A stretch of DNA of 64,000 bases from a virus. The position numbers were made by a program, and so were the translations under genes. Position 1 is the first letter of the stretch. Every line of letters begins with the position of its first letter. Shown here piece by piece: positions 1-7,918 of this stretch. The stretch is from positions 124,001 through 188,000 of the IMG/VR virus record IMGVR_UViG_3300033747_000022. The stretch is one strand, 5' to 3'. The notes under the pieces were generated by a model. The model had not been told where the DNA came from. It saw only the letters and a list, made by a program, of their open reading frames with translations, and made no database searches.

Positions 1-129
1 ACTAATAAAAAAGATGTTGCAGAAGAATACATGAAGGCATATAAAGACATTCATCAGGTTATGGAAAATCAAAAAGATTTAGTATCCGTGATTGATGAAC
101 TAAAAACTATTGCAGTTATTAAAGGTTAG
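1..129 (+). CDS. rtcB: RtcB-type RNA ligase, C-terminal end (partial)
   Basis: Open from the window edge, so only the last 42 residues are visible. They read like the C-terminus of RtcB: an AYKDI..VM..Q.DLV block followed by the terminal IKG that matches the VKG end of bacterial RtcB. RtcB joins 2',3'-cyclic-phosphate or 3'-phosphate RNA ends to 5'-OH ends with GTP and Mn2+, repairing cleaved tRNA or rRNA. The catalytic Cys and His residues lie outside the window and cannot be checked. An AGGAGG-type ribosome site overlaps the stop and serves the next gene. Assigned from a short but characteristic tail. Confidence 0.75.
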   Translation, partial: TNKKDVAEEYMKAYKDIHQVMENQKDLVSVIDELKTIAVIKG

Positions 130-141
130 GAGGCATAAATA

Positions 142-321
142 ATGAGAGTATATGAAATAGAGAGCAAAAATGGAAGTACACTTTGTGCTTTTAGAGTAGA
201 TGATAATGGTAATGTAATAGAAACTTCAAAAAACGTAAGACACCATGACTCTGATGGAGATTATATTTTTGAATCAAAAGACCAATTAGAAAGAATTCAA
301 CTAAAAAAAAGGGAGGAATAA
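142..321 (+). CDS. small hypothetical protein (59 aa)
   Basis: A 59-codon ATG frame 9 bases after the AGGAGG that overlaps the rtcB stop. The protein begins MRVYEIESKNG, is hydrophilic, and ends in a charged KKREE tail whose codons also supply the GGGAGG site for the next gene. This overlap of coding and ribosome-binding sequence supports a real operon member. No family recognised. Confidence 0.7.
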   Translation: MRVYEIESKNGSTLCAFRVDDNGNVIETSKNVRHHDSDGDYIFESKDQLERIQLKKREE

Positions 322-324
322 ATA

Positions 325-657
325 ATGAGTAAAAAGTTTTTGAAGGATGTAGTAAATGATTACGGTGATAAAATTACGCTAGACTTATATAAGGCAATGA
401 TTACTGATGACGCTATAGTAGTTTCTGAATATGAAAACCAAAAACATAATGCGTGGTTAGTGGGCAACTTTCAAGTAATAGCTGCCGAGTTAGCTTCCGG
501 TTTTGGTATGGGTATATTTGTTTACTCAAGCGTGGAAGAATACCTAGACGAACACCAGGATACATGGATATTAGAAGAGAACAAGCACGAAACTTCAATG
601 AAAAACATCTGTAGTACCCTTGATATTAATTATGCAGAATACGTAAGAGAGGTGTAA
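325..657 (+). CDS. hypothetical protein (110 aa)
   Basis: ATG start 8 bases after GGGAGG. A soluble acidic protein (MSKKFLKDVVNDYGDK at the N-terminus), without signal peptide, membrane segment or cysteine cluster. It sits in the run of small genes between rtcB and ssb, the type of region where phages keep early host-takeover genes. No family recognised. Confidence 0.75.
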   Translation: MSKKFLKDVVNDYGDKITLDLYKAMITDDAIVVSEYENQKHNAWLVGNFQVIAAELASGFGMGIFVYSSVEEYLDEHQDTWILEENKHETSMKNICSTLDINYAEYVREV

Positions 658-660
658 ATA

Positions 661-990
661 ATGGATAAATTATTATCAAAAGAATACATCAAAAAAGAAG
701 GATTTCCTAAAGAATTAAAGATTCAGGTCTATTATGATAAAGGTGGCTGGAATTATTTTAGCGGAGATAAAGAAAAAAGAGGTTATTACCTATCAGTAAC
801 ACCTGTGACTGTAAATAGAAGAGAAAACGGAAGTATTATGTCTGTAGAAACAACAGCTTTCAGCGGCACTAAAATGCTGATTAAAGAAGTTAATAGAAGA
901 AGCAAAAAAAGAAGTCAGGAAGCACTTGAGATAGCTGAAGATAAAAAGGAAGAGCTTATTGAGTACGTAATAGCAGACCAAAAAGCTTAA
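661..990 (+). CDS. hypothetical protein (109 aa)
   Basis: Begins 3 bases after the previous stop with GAGAGGTG as ribosome site. The middle contains an aromatic KGGWNYFSGD stretch and a long beta-rich segment; the C-terminal third is a charged helix (KKRSQEALEIAEDKKEEL). Small single-domain protein, possibly nucleic-acid or protein binding, but no family recognised. Confidence 0.75.
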   Translation: MDKLLSKEYIKKEGFPKELKIQVYYDKGGWNYFSGDKEKRGYYLSVTPVTVNRRENGSIMSVETTAFSGTKMLIKEVNRRSKKRSQEALEIAEDKKEELIEYVIADQKA

Positions 991-1002
991 AGGAGGATTA
1001 AG

Positions 1003-1518
1003 ATGAATATTAAAGAAGCAACAAACAAATGGATTAATGAGTTTAATTTTGTTTCAGAGGCTTTAATCAAAAATGCTGTAGGAGATGACTTAAGTGACTG
1101 GATTGATTTGACACGAGATATTATAACAGTAGGTGAAATAGTCTATTATGATGGAGAAGATTGGGAAGTCTTAGAAGTTGACGGCGAATTTCTTACTTTA
1201 GAACCTTTAGACGATGAGCTTGAAAATGTTGAGGTAAAAACTTGGGAGGTTGAACCTGAATACGACGATTATTCGGGATTATTCCCTATGTGGGGGACTC
1301 TTTTTAATCCTAAGAGTAGTTTTGACGAAGAGTGGATACAAAACAATTTAGATAAAGTAAAAGAATGTGGATTAAGAGCCTTTGAATATTACCCAACAGG
1401 AGATATTTTTCTGGGGGTAGACGGTGCCGGCTACAGTTTTATGGATAATCACTGGATACCTTTATATAAGGCCAGAGGCTTACAGTGGCATGACTTTGAA
1501 GAGGAGGTAACAGAGTGA
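1003..1518 (+). CDS. hypothetical protein (171 aa)
   Basis: Clear AAAGGAGG site before ATG. Two parts are visible: an acidic N-terminal half with EIVYYDGEDWEVLEV and WEVEPEYDDY segments, and a C-terminal half (about residues 100-165) with the pattern LFNPKSSFDEEWI...GAGYSFMDNHWIPLY...GLQWHD. The second half is the sort of sequence found in many unannotated phage and mobile-element proteins, but I cannot name a function. No membrane segment. Confidence 0.8.
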   Translation: MNIKEATNKWINEFNFVSEALIKNAVGDDLSDWIDLTRDIITVGEIVYYDGEDWEVLEVDGEFLTLEPLDDELENVEVKTWEVEPEYDDYSGLFPMWGTLFNPKSSFDEEWIQNNLDKVKECGLRAFEYYPTGDIFLGVDGAGYSFMDNHWIPLYKARGLQWHDFEEEVTE

Positions 1519-1778
1519 AAAATAAAATTTTAATTGCTGACTCGGTAGAGGATGCTTTTACTAGAATAAATGATATGTACTGGGACTCTAAAAATGAAAA
1601 TTCATTGAGTGATTTACTGGCTGGAATAGAAATTCATGGATTAAGTATAGAAGATGTCAGTAGTGTTTATGGGCTTCTTTTTTATCAAATTGAAGGAGAT
1701 AAAACAGTAAGGCTTTTTTGGGAATATTTAGATGAAGGAAAATATGATATTGATTTAGGCTGGAAATTGTGGGAATAA
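1515..1778 (+). CDS. hypothetical protein (87 aa)
   Basis: GTG start overlapping the previous stop by 4 bases (GTGA), with GAGGAGG 9 bases upstream, indicating translational coupling. A small acidic protein with helical N- and C-terminal parts. No family recognised. Confidence 0.7.
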   Translation: MKNKILIADSVEDAFTRINDMYWDSKNENSLSDLLAGIEIHGLSIEDVSSVYGLLFYQIEGDKTVRLFWEYLDEGKYDIDLGWKLWE

Positions 1779-1793
1779 AAAAGGGGGATAAAA

Positions 1794-2006
1794 ATGGAAC
1801 AAAAATATGTAATTATTGACTATATTCCAAACAAAAAAGAGTTAAGAGATTTACCTGTTGATGTTACCTTTAGCTATTCACTAGAGGAGATGATAACAGA
1901 CATTATTACAATAGCTGATAAGAAAGGTTTAAATGTTTTATATGAAGAAGATAACGATGGTGTCAGAAAAATACTTGAAGAATATTATCACAAAGGAGTG
2001 ATGTAA
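1794..2006 (+). CDS. hypothetical protein (70 aa)
   Basis: ATG preceded by AAGGGGGA. Short, acidic, ending flush against the next gene (stop TAA then ATG with no gap), where AAGGAGTG inside its last codons is the ribosome site of the next gene. No family recognised. Confidence 0.7.
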   Translation: MEQKYVIIDYIPNKKELRDLPVDVTFSYSLEEMITDIITIADKKGLNVLYEEDNDGVRKILEEYYHKGVM

Positions 2007-2597
2007 ATGAAAGGGTTATATGAATTTGAGAATAAAAAAATACAATTTGTTGTTGACCACGACGATTTTGCAGAAAGTCCTAGAGTTTTATATGACAATC
2101 TTGGTACAGTTGTAGAATGGCATAGAAAAATGGATTTCGGAGATGAAAAAGTAGATGCTGGTAAATGCGATAATGAATTTGATGCACTCAAAAATCATGT
2201 TGGCAGTATGGATGGTTTGATTTATCTGCCTATATATATCTATCAGCATGGAGGAGCTACTATTAGAACAACACCTTTTTCCAGTATGTGGGACAGCGGT
2301 CAGGTAGGGTGGATTTATGTAAAAGAAGAAGATTACAAAAAAAGAAATCTAACTAAAGAAAAGACAATAGAAACACTTGAAACAGAGATAAAATTACTTG
2401 ATGAATGGATATCTGGTGAGGTTTATTCAGTTGCTATCTGGAACAAAGAAAAGTGCGACCATTGCGGTCATGTAGACTTGGAATTAGAAGATAACCTTCA
2501 CGGCCTTTTCGGCTTTACAGAAGTAAAAGAATATGTCAAGAATATGTCTGATTATTTAGGAGAAAGTCTCACAAAAGAAATATTAAAAAAACTATAA
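2007..2597 (+). CDS. conserved phage hypothetical protein (196 aa)
   Basis: Contains a block IYIYQHGGATIRTTPFSS followed by WDSGQVGWIYV near residues 72-105. I recognise this combination as a recurrent unannotated family of phages and mobile elements. It is followed by a helical region, an EVYSVAIWN strand and a CDHCGH zinc-knuckle-like motif near residue 150. Function unknown. The start follows directly on the previous stop. Confidence 0.8.
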   Translation: MKGLYEFENKKIQFVVDHDDFAESPRVLYDNLGTVVEWHRKMDFGDEKVDAGKCDNEFDALKNHVGSMDGLIYLPIYIYQHGGATIRTTPFSSMWDSGQVGWIYVKEEDYKKRNLTKEKTIETLETEIKLLDEWISGEVYSVAIWNKEKCDHCGHVDLELEDNLHGLFGFTEVKEYVKNMSDYLGESLTKEILKKL

Positions 2598-2608
2598 GGG
2601 GGTAAGCT

Positions 2609-3223
2609 ATGGAATATGGAAAAGAAATCTTTTTAGAGGCATATAATGAATATCAAGAAATAATAAATGGTTTAGGTAATGATTTTGAGGCCCTTTATGA
2701 TGATTTAGAAGGTTTGAATTACGAGGCTTTTGATGATGAGTTTAAAAGTTTTGATTTCAGCATAGGACCTTTAGAATCTACAATAAGATTAGTAGAAGGG
2801 AAAATAATTTTACCTAAAGAATTTATCTTCTACACAAATGATAGGCCTTGGGCTTATACAACTGGAACAAAAGAAGAGATTCTAAATCAATTAGAAAAGG
2901 AGGGGGCAAAAATGAAAAATGTATTAATTGAAGTAGAGGATAGTGTTGTTAGAGATGTTTTTGCATCAGAAAACATTGATGTATATATAAGAGATTATGA
3001 TGCAGATGACTTTGAAAATGGTAAAACATGGGAAAAATATGAAGGTGGATATACAAACTCAGAAGTCAAAGAAAAAATTCATGATAGAAAAGAAGCTTTA
3101 GAAAGGAAGGCTTTGTTTAAAAATCTTAAAGAACATTACCAAGCAGAAGAACTTGCAGTAATGACAATAACTGAGTTAAAATCTTGCTATAAAGCACAAT
3201 ATTTGAAAAGTTTTAAATTATAA
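2609..3223 (+). CDS. hypothetical protein (204 aa)
   Basis: ATG 6 bases after AAGGGGGT. Acidic N-terminal half. A second GAGGGGGC-ATG at about 2910 could give an internal start (MKNVLIEVEDSV...), so the gene may produce a long and a short form or be a fusion of two small proteins. The C-terminal residues (KEHYQAEELAVMTITELKS) are helical. No family recognised. Confidence 0.75.
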   Translation: MEYGKEIFLEAYNEYQEIINGLGNDFEALYDDLEGLNYEAFDDEFKSFDFSIGPLESTIRLVEGKIILPKEFIFYTNDRPWAYTTGTKEEILNQLEKEGAKMKNVLIEVEDSVVRDVFASENIDVYIRDYDADDFENGKTWEKYEGGYTNSEVKEKIHDRKEALERKALFKNLKEHYQAEELAVMTITELKSCYKAQYLKSFKL

Positions 3224-3239
3224 TAAGGAGGGATTACAA

Positions 3240-3920
3240 ATGTTAAAAACGCCTAATAAAGAACAGACAATATCTCTTTTTGCTTATTCTTTGGCAAAAA
3301 TCGAAACAGAAGATAAAACTCCATATTTTTATGGTTCACTTCTAGAAACTATGAATGAAATAAACAGAATTTATGAAAATAGATTCCTTGATATTTATAG
3401 TGTTTTATTAAAAGATTATGGTGAAGATTTATTGGATAATATAGGATATGATATTTTGTGCGAAAGATTTATTGAAGGAGAGTTTAAAAAAGGGTTTAAA
3501 GACAGTTATGAGTTTGTTGACTATATGACAGAAGATATAAAAGAACTAGATATGGTAAGCGATGCACTAAGCTCAATTAAGGAATCTAATAGGAATTTAG
3601 GTTTTGAAAAAGAAATGCTGATTGATTTATTTAAAAATTATGTTACAGAAAATGGTGCCCCTTTAGTAGGCTCAGGCTATTTTGCTGATAGCTTTACTGT
3701 TGAAATATCCAACAACTATAAAAATATTGAAGTAGTAAAGATGGGCTTAAAATTATGGGATATTATTAAAGATGAAATAAATCAAGACATCAATCAATAT
3801 AATGACTTTAATCTCGATATGGAATTTGAAGATTTAATTTTAGGTTTTGGAATATACGAATATATAGAAATGCTCTTTAATGAGGTTTTTGAAAGCACGA
3901 AGGAGGAATCATATGTGTAA
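3240..3920 (+). CDS. hypothetical protein, larger of two tandem paralogues (226 aa)
   Basis: AAGGAGGG site before ATG. An acidic, mostly helical protein. Its last 110 residues match the next gene in order: SNRNLGFEKEMLIDL against INRDLGFEEWLVDDL, DEINQDINQ against LEINKEIDQ, and GIYEYIEMLF against GLYEYIYDLI. This supports a tandem duplication with an extra N-terminal domain here. No function recognised. It overlaps the downstream paralogue by 8 bases. Confidence 0.8.
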   Translation: MLKTPNKEQTISLFAYSLAKIETEDKTPYFYGSLLETMNEINRIYENRFLDIYSVLLKDYGEDLLDNIGYDILCERFIEGEFKKGFKDSYEFVDYMTEDIKELDMVSDALSSIKESNRNLGFEKEMLIDLFKNYVTENGAPLVGSGYFADSFTVEISNNYKNIEVVKMGLKLWDIIKDEINQDINQYNDFNLDMEFEDLILGFGIYEYIEMLFNEVFESTKEESYV

Positions 3921-4269
3921 AAGAACAGAAGAATATTTAGAATTTATCGAAGATATAAACAGAGATTTAGGATTTGAAGAATGGCTTGTGGATGATTTAA
4001 GAACTTCAGTTATTGAGGGCGAATATTCCGAAACCAATATCTCTGAAAATGCTAACTATTACGAAAGTGAAGTATGGTCAATAGCTGATTTAAATACAAT
4101 TGAACTTGCAGAAGAGTTAAGAGATTATATTCAACTTGAAATAAATAAAGAAATTGACCAGCTTGGACAATGCTATTTTGATATCCATGAGTTTGTTTCT
4201 ATGGGCTTATACGAATATATATATGATTTAATTTCAAAAATTTATAGCGAGCTTGAATTAGATTATTAA
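3913..4269 (+). CDS. hypothetical protein, smaller of two tandem paralogues (118 aa)
   Basis: Start set at the ATG 7 bases after AAGGAGG, although the frame is open further upstream. It is homologous to the C-terminal half of the preceding gene (NRDLGFEEW, EINKEID, GLYEYIYDL). Strongly acidic. It ends the first operon; a promoter follows immediately. Confidence 0.8.
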   Translation: MCKRTEEYLEFIEDINRDLGFEEWLVDDLRTSVIEGEYSETNISENANYYESEVWSIADLNTIELAEELRDYIQLEINKEIDQLGQCYFDIHEFVSMGLYEYIYDLISKIYSELELDY

Positions 4270-4283
4270 TTTTAACACTCTAC

Positions 4284-4312
4284 TTGCAAAGTGGTTCAAG
4301 TTGTGTTAGAAT
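4284..4312 (+). promoter_or_regulatory. sigma-A-type promoter for the ssb-recA operon
   Basis: TTGCAA (-35), 17 bases, TAGAAT (-10) with an upstream TGT that makes an extended -10. It lies in the 96-base gap before ssb, and the following leader carries the 21-bp dyad shared with other phage promoters. Confidence 0.75.
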
Positions 4313-4322
4313 TAAACTACTG

Positions 4323-4343
4323 GTTTAGTAATGTAAAGTAAAC
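4323..4343 (+). promoter_or_regulatory. 21-bp dyad GTTTA-n11-TAAAC, copy 1
   Basis: Arms GTTTA and TAAAC separated by 11 bases, just downstream of the ssb promoter. Copies of identical length occur at 27839 and 49472, and a degraded one at 37938. It is either an operator bound by a phage regulator or a 5'-end RNA stem-loop. Confidence 0.5.
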
Positions 4344-4365
4344 ACATCACAAAAGAGGTGAATGA

Positions 4366-4830
4366 ATGTATTTTAAAGGAACGGCAATCGGCAGGCTTAC
4401 AAAAGACCCGAAGCTAAGAAAAACTAAGACAGATAAGTCTGTCTGCAACTTCACAATAGCAGTTAACAATCCATTTTCAAAAACAGATGATGATACACAG
4501 TTTGTTAAAGTTACATGCTGGAACGGGCAGGCAGAGGCTGCTAATAATAATCTAGGTAAGGGAAGACTTGTAATGGTCCAGGGCGATGTCAAGTTGGAAG
4601 AATTTCAGAGCAATACATCAGATAAAATTCTTTCAGACATAGTAATTACCGCAAATGAAATAAGATATCTAGATTTTCCTGATGGAAAAAGTGTAAGCAA
4701 AAATCCTAAAAGAGATATAGAAAAACTAGATGGCCAAAAAGAAAATATAAGTGAGGATAATGTAGAGGATTTTGACACTGAAGATTATACAGATGATGAA
4801 GACGCTTATGATTTTGATGTACCATTTTGA
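4366..4830 (+). CDS. ssb: single-stranded DNA-binding protein
   Basis: A 154-aa bacterial-type SSB. An N-terminal OB fold of about 105 residues (MYFKGTAIGRLTKDPKL, VCNFTIAVNN, VKVTCWNGQAE, KGRLVMVQGDV) is followed by a flexible acidic tail ending DAYDFDVPF, like the amphipathic tip of host SSB that docks replication and repair proteins. It would coat single strands during phage replication and present them to RecA, whose gene follows 18 bases downstream. First gene after the 4.28-kb promoter; GAGGTG site 7 bases before ATG. Confidence 0.95.
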   Translation: MYFKGTAIGRLTKDPKLRKTKTDKSVCNFTIAVNNPFSKTDDDTQFVKVTCWNGQAEAANNNLGKGRLVMVQGDVKLEEFQSNTSDKILSDIVITANEIRYLDFPDGKSVSKNPKRDIEKLDGQKENISEDNVEDFDTEDYTDDEDAYDFDVPF

Positions 4831-4848
4831 TTAAAGGAGGAGTAGAAT

Positions 4849-5979
4849 TTGAATAAAGAATTAGATAAAGCCATGAAGCAGATTAAAAAGTCTTACGGTG
4901 AAGATGCATTATTTTCAGGTGCTGACAGAGAAAAGCTAGAAATTAAATGGATATCAACAGGTGTTTTAGATATCGACCTTGCAACCCAGCCTAATACTGG
5001 TGGTGGAGGAATACCTATTGGCCGTATTATTGAAATATATGGACCAGAGGGTTCTGGTAAAACGACTTTAGTACTGTCAATTATAGCTCAGGCTCAAAAA
5101 GATGGACATAAATGTGCTTTTTTCGACGCAGAAAACTCATACAACCCTGATTTTGCTGACCTTTTTGGTGTAAAAACTGAAGATTTAATTATGTCACAGA
5201 AATCAGAAGGTGAATCAGTACTTGATGTTATTGAGGCACTTGCTAAAACTGGTGAGGTAAGACTAATTGCTATTGATTCAGTAGCTGCACTCTCTGCAGC
5301 AGCAATTCTGACATCTTCAATGGAAGACCAACAGATGGCCGTAGACGCTCGTATGTGGTCTAAAGCAATGAAGAAATTAAAGGCTGTATTAAATAAAAAT
5401 AAGTGTACATTAATTCTAATTAACCAGCTGAGAGAAAAGGTTGGTCAGCTTTATGGAGACCCCTCAATAACTCCTGGTGGTCGAGCAATTAAATTTTATA
5501 GCGACCAACGTATAGAAGTTAAAAAACGTGACACCTTTAGTGAGGGGTCAGGCGATACTCTTGTGGTTCACGGACATAGATTGAGAGCACGAATTATTAA
5601 AAACAAAGTTGGTACTGTAGGAAGACAAGGGTTTGTAGACCTCTACTACGATAAGGGATTTAATTTAAACAAGGATATTTTAGCAGCAGGAGAAAAAACA
5701 GGTGTCATTCAAAAAGCAGGTGGCTGGAGAACATATACTCCTTTAGGTGTTGAAGAAGGAAGCGAGAGAGAGTTAAAAGAAAACGGCATGGATAATTTCG
5801 TTCAGGCTATTTACTCTTTAGATAATCCAGACTTAATGCTAAAAGAGATAAAAGAAAGAATACTACTCGGAAGAGAAGAACCTTTATATTATGCAGAAGA
5901 TGATGCAGAAATTAATACAGAAGGGGATGTAGAAGAAGATGAACAGACTGGAGCAGAAAAGGAAAAGGTGCCTGCTTAA
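4849..5979 (+). CDS. recA: RecA-family recombinase
   Basis: TTG start 8 bases after AGGAGG. 376 aa, full length for RecA. Walker A GPEGSGKT lies at residues 65-72. The Walker B-like LIAIDSVAAL, the L2-region LILINQLREKVG and SITPGGRAIKFY then appear in the usual RecA order, and the tail is acidic. It catalyses ATP-dependent homologous pairing and strand exchange, here probably in recombination-dependent replication and repair together with SSB, ERF, RecJ and RuvC encoded nearby. The C-terminus is longer and more acidic than in host RecA. Confidence 0.93.
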   Translation: MNKELDKAMKQIKKSYGEDALFSGADREKLEIKWISTGVLDIDLATQPNTGGGGIPIGRIIEIYGPEGSGKTTLVLSIIAQAQKDGHKCAFFDAENSYNPDFADLFGVKTEDLIMSQKSEGESVLDVIEALAKTGEVRLIAIDSVAALSAAAILTSSMEDQQMAVDARMWSKAMKKLKAVLNKNKCTLILINQLREKVGQLYGDPSITPGGRAIKFYSDQRIEVKKRDTFSEGSGDTLVVHGHRLRARIIKNKVGTVGRQGFVDLYYDKGFNLNKDILAAGEKTGVIQKAGGWRTYTPLGVEEGSERELKENGMDNFVQAIYSLDNPDLMLKEIKERILLGREEPLYYAEDDAEINTEGDVEEDEQTGAEKEKVPA

Positions 5980-6148
5980 AGAAGGGGTCATTAAAAAGTG
6001 TATATATGCTGAAAAAATGACAAAAAGCGCTCTAATCCACAAAAATATAATGGACAGAAAAAAAAGTGATGATTATTATTTTTGCCCCGCAAATGGATGC
6101 TTAGCTTTAAGAGAAAGAGAAACATTAGGGGTAGAGGAGGAAACATAA
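5939..6148 (+). CDS. small cysteine-containing protein (start uncertain)
   Basis: Frame overlapping the recA end by 41 bases. Residues after recA read KKCIYAEKMTK...DYYFCPANGCLAL, with cysteines spaced like a small zinc-binding or redox protein. No convincing ribosome site precedes the ATG at 5939. A GAAGGGG at 5981 lies very close to an ATT codon at 5990 in the same frame, so the true start may be internal. No family recognised. Confidence 0.5.
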   Translation: MNRLEQKRKRCLLKEGVIKKCIYAEKMTKSALIHKNIMDRKKSDDYYFCPANGCLALRERETLGVEEET

Positions 6149-6149
6149 A

Positions 6150-6809
6150 TTGAATAAAACTAATTTGTCTTTATTGATATTAGCAATTTTATTATTAACG
6201 ACAACAATACTGCCTTCTAATGCGGAGGCAGTAAACTTACACAATTTTATGACAGAACGTTCTATGGATGTAAATAGGTGGTACTGCAGATACAGAAGTG
6301 AGTTAACTGTTGATGATGCAATAACACTTGAGCAGGCTCAAAACAGAAGTGGATGGATAATTAAATATGCTTATGACCTAAACTATCTTCATCCTGAAAT
6401 ACACCCTAGAAGAGTTGCCAAAGATTTCTTTGCTATAGTTGAGTTAGAAAGTCATTTTGTAAACTATTACGATATGGATAATGGTAGGTCGTTTGGAATG
6501 ACTGCACTAACATGGCAGACAGCTCAAGCAGCTTCTGACTTTTTTGGTGATGGATTAAAGCTCTATGGAAGTTCAAAAAATATCAATCACAAAGAATTGT
6601 TGCGTTCTGACGTTGAAAAACAGGTCAAATACGGTATCTGGTACTACTATAAGTTATTAAAACGCTACTACAATGGAGATAGATTATCAGCGATTGTGGG
6701 CTATAACGTTGGCCCTGGACTTGATGTAAGCCAAAAGAAAAAAAGAGAATACTTCTTTAAAGCTATTGGAAGAATAAGTTATTATGAAATGCTTTTTAAA
6801 GAATATTAA
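6150..6809 (+). CDS. secreted lytic transglycosylase (SLT fold)
   Basis: TTG start 9 bases after GAGGAGG. A hydrophobic signal peptide (LSLLILAILLL...) ends near NAEA at residue 26. The mature part carries the SLT signature in order: catalytic-type Glu in FFAIVELESHF, then RSFGMTALTWQTA, VKYGIWYYYKLL and AIVGYNVGPG. The enzyme cleaves MurNAc-GlcNAc bonds of peptidoglycan. Its place between recA and dnaN is unusual; lysis genes lie at the far right of the window. It may be made early and exported for wall remodelling, superinfection effects or later lysis. Confidence 0.82.
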   Translation: MNKTNLSLLILAILLLTTTILPSNAEAVNLHNFMTERSMDVNRWYCRYRSELTVDDAITLEQAQNRSGWIIKYAYDLNYLHPEIHPRRVAKDFFAIVELESHFVNYYDMDNGRSFGMTALTWQTAQAASDFFGDGLKLYGSSKNINHKELLRSDVEKQVKYGIWYYYKLLKRYYNGDRLSAIVGYNVGPGLDVSQKKKREYFFKAIGRISYYEMLFKEY

Positions 6810-6826
6810 ATAGCGGAGGTTTTTAG

Positions 6827-7918
6827 ATGGAATGTATAGTGGATAAAAAAGCACTACAAAATGTTTTTAAAAAAGTACAAAAATGTATTTCCACAAGCAC
6901 AAATATTTTAGAAATTTCATCTTCTGTTTTAATTTCTGTTAAATATGACAGGGTTATTATTAAAGCTACTAATTTTAATATGTATATCAAAGATGAGATT
7001 GATGAAGTTAAAATAAAGGAGGAAGGAGATGTTTTAATTCCTTTCTCTTTGCTTAATAATTTAGTTAGAAAATATAAAAATGAAAAAATACACTTAAGAT
7101 TAAATGACAGCAACTTAGAACTTGTAAGTAAGGATAACTTATTTAAGGTTCCAATTTTAAATATTGATTTTCCTGAAGAATACATTGTAGAAAAAGAAAC
7201 AGAACTCACAATAAAAGAGTCAATAATTATGGATGTCTTTAAGCGTTTCATCAAAATAATACCTGATGAATCACATCAAAACTCAATAATAGGATTAAAT
7301 ATAAAGCTTAAAGAAGATGGCACTATTGATTTTGTTACTACTGATACATTTAGAATGTATTTTTCAAATCTAAAAGACTTTCATATAAGCGGAGAGAGAG
7401 AAGGCCAATATTTAATACCTAAGAATATGATTAAATATATCCTTGGGGTTTTAGATGGAGGAGAAAAGGAAGTTAAGCTAATTTTAAATAATGAATACAT
7501 CAAACTTTTAAAAGATGATTTAGTTTTAAAGCACCAATTAATAGCAGGCAGCTTTCCTTTATACGAAAAAATTATTCCCAAAAATCTAGAATTTGAAAAT
7601 AAGATTAAGACTTCAGAGTTTAAAGATGCTATCAATAGAGTTAAAATTATCAGCGATTTTATGATTGGAGATAAAGTTATAACAATTAAAACAAAAGATG
7701 AGAGTTTGTTTATTTATTCTTCAGATATGAAAAACCTTGAAAAGTTAAACTTTGATTTTAAAACTCCAATAGATAAAAATTTCGATTCAGGATTTTTATT
7801 GGACTTTATAAATGATACAAGAAGTGATGATTTTAAAATATCATTTAATAAGGGAAATACAGCTGTAGTTTTAAATGATAGAGATATAAATTATATGTTA
7901 ATGCCGATTAGAAAATAA
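6827..7918 (+). CDS. dnaN: DNA polymerase III sliding clamp (beta subunit)
   Basis: 363 aa, the normal length for a three-domain DnaN. Family marks: NSIIGLNIKL, FVTTDTFRMYF (equivalent of ATDGHRL), IAGSFPLYEKIIP (equivalent of GRFPDYERVIP) and C-terminal INYMLMPIRK. It forms the ring that holds the polymerase on DNA, and together with the dnaE gene at 39.5 kb gives the phage its own C-family replicase. Sequence is divergent from cellular clamps, as expected for a phage copy. AGCGGAGG precedes the ATG. No clamp-loader gene was seen in the window, so loading may rely on the host. Confidence 0.88.
   Translation: MECIVDKKALQNVFKKVQKCISTSTNILEISSSVLISVKYDRVIIKATNFNMYIKDEIDEVKIKEEGDVLIPFSLLNNLVRKYKNEKIHLRLNDSNLELVSKDNLFKVPILNIDFPEEYIVEKETELTIKESIIMDVFKRFIKIIPDESHQNSIIGLNIKLKEDGTIDFVTTDTFRMYFSNLKDFHISGEREGQYLIPKNMIKYILGVLDGGEKEVKLILNNEYIKLLKDDLVLKHQLIAGSFPLYEKIIPKNLEFENKIKTSEFKDAINRVKIISDFMIGDKVITIKTKDESLFIYSSDMKNLEKLNFDFKTPIDKNFDSGFLLDFINDTRSDDFKISFNKGNTAVVLNDRDINYMLMPIRK

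Noticed and set aside
6823-7254. 143-aa minus-strand frame opposite dnaN
   Set aside because: Shadow of dnaN; no ribosome site and repetitive Ser/Leu/Ile composition.
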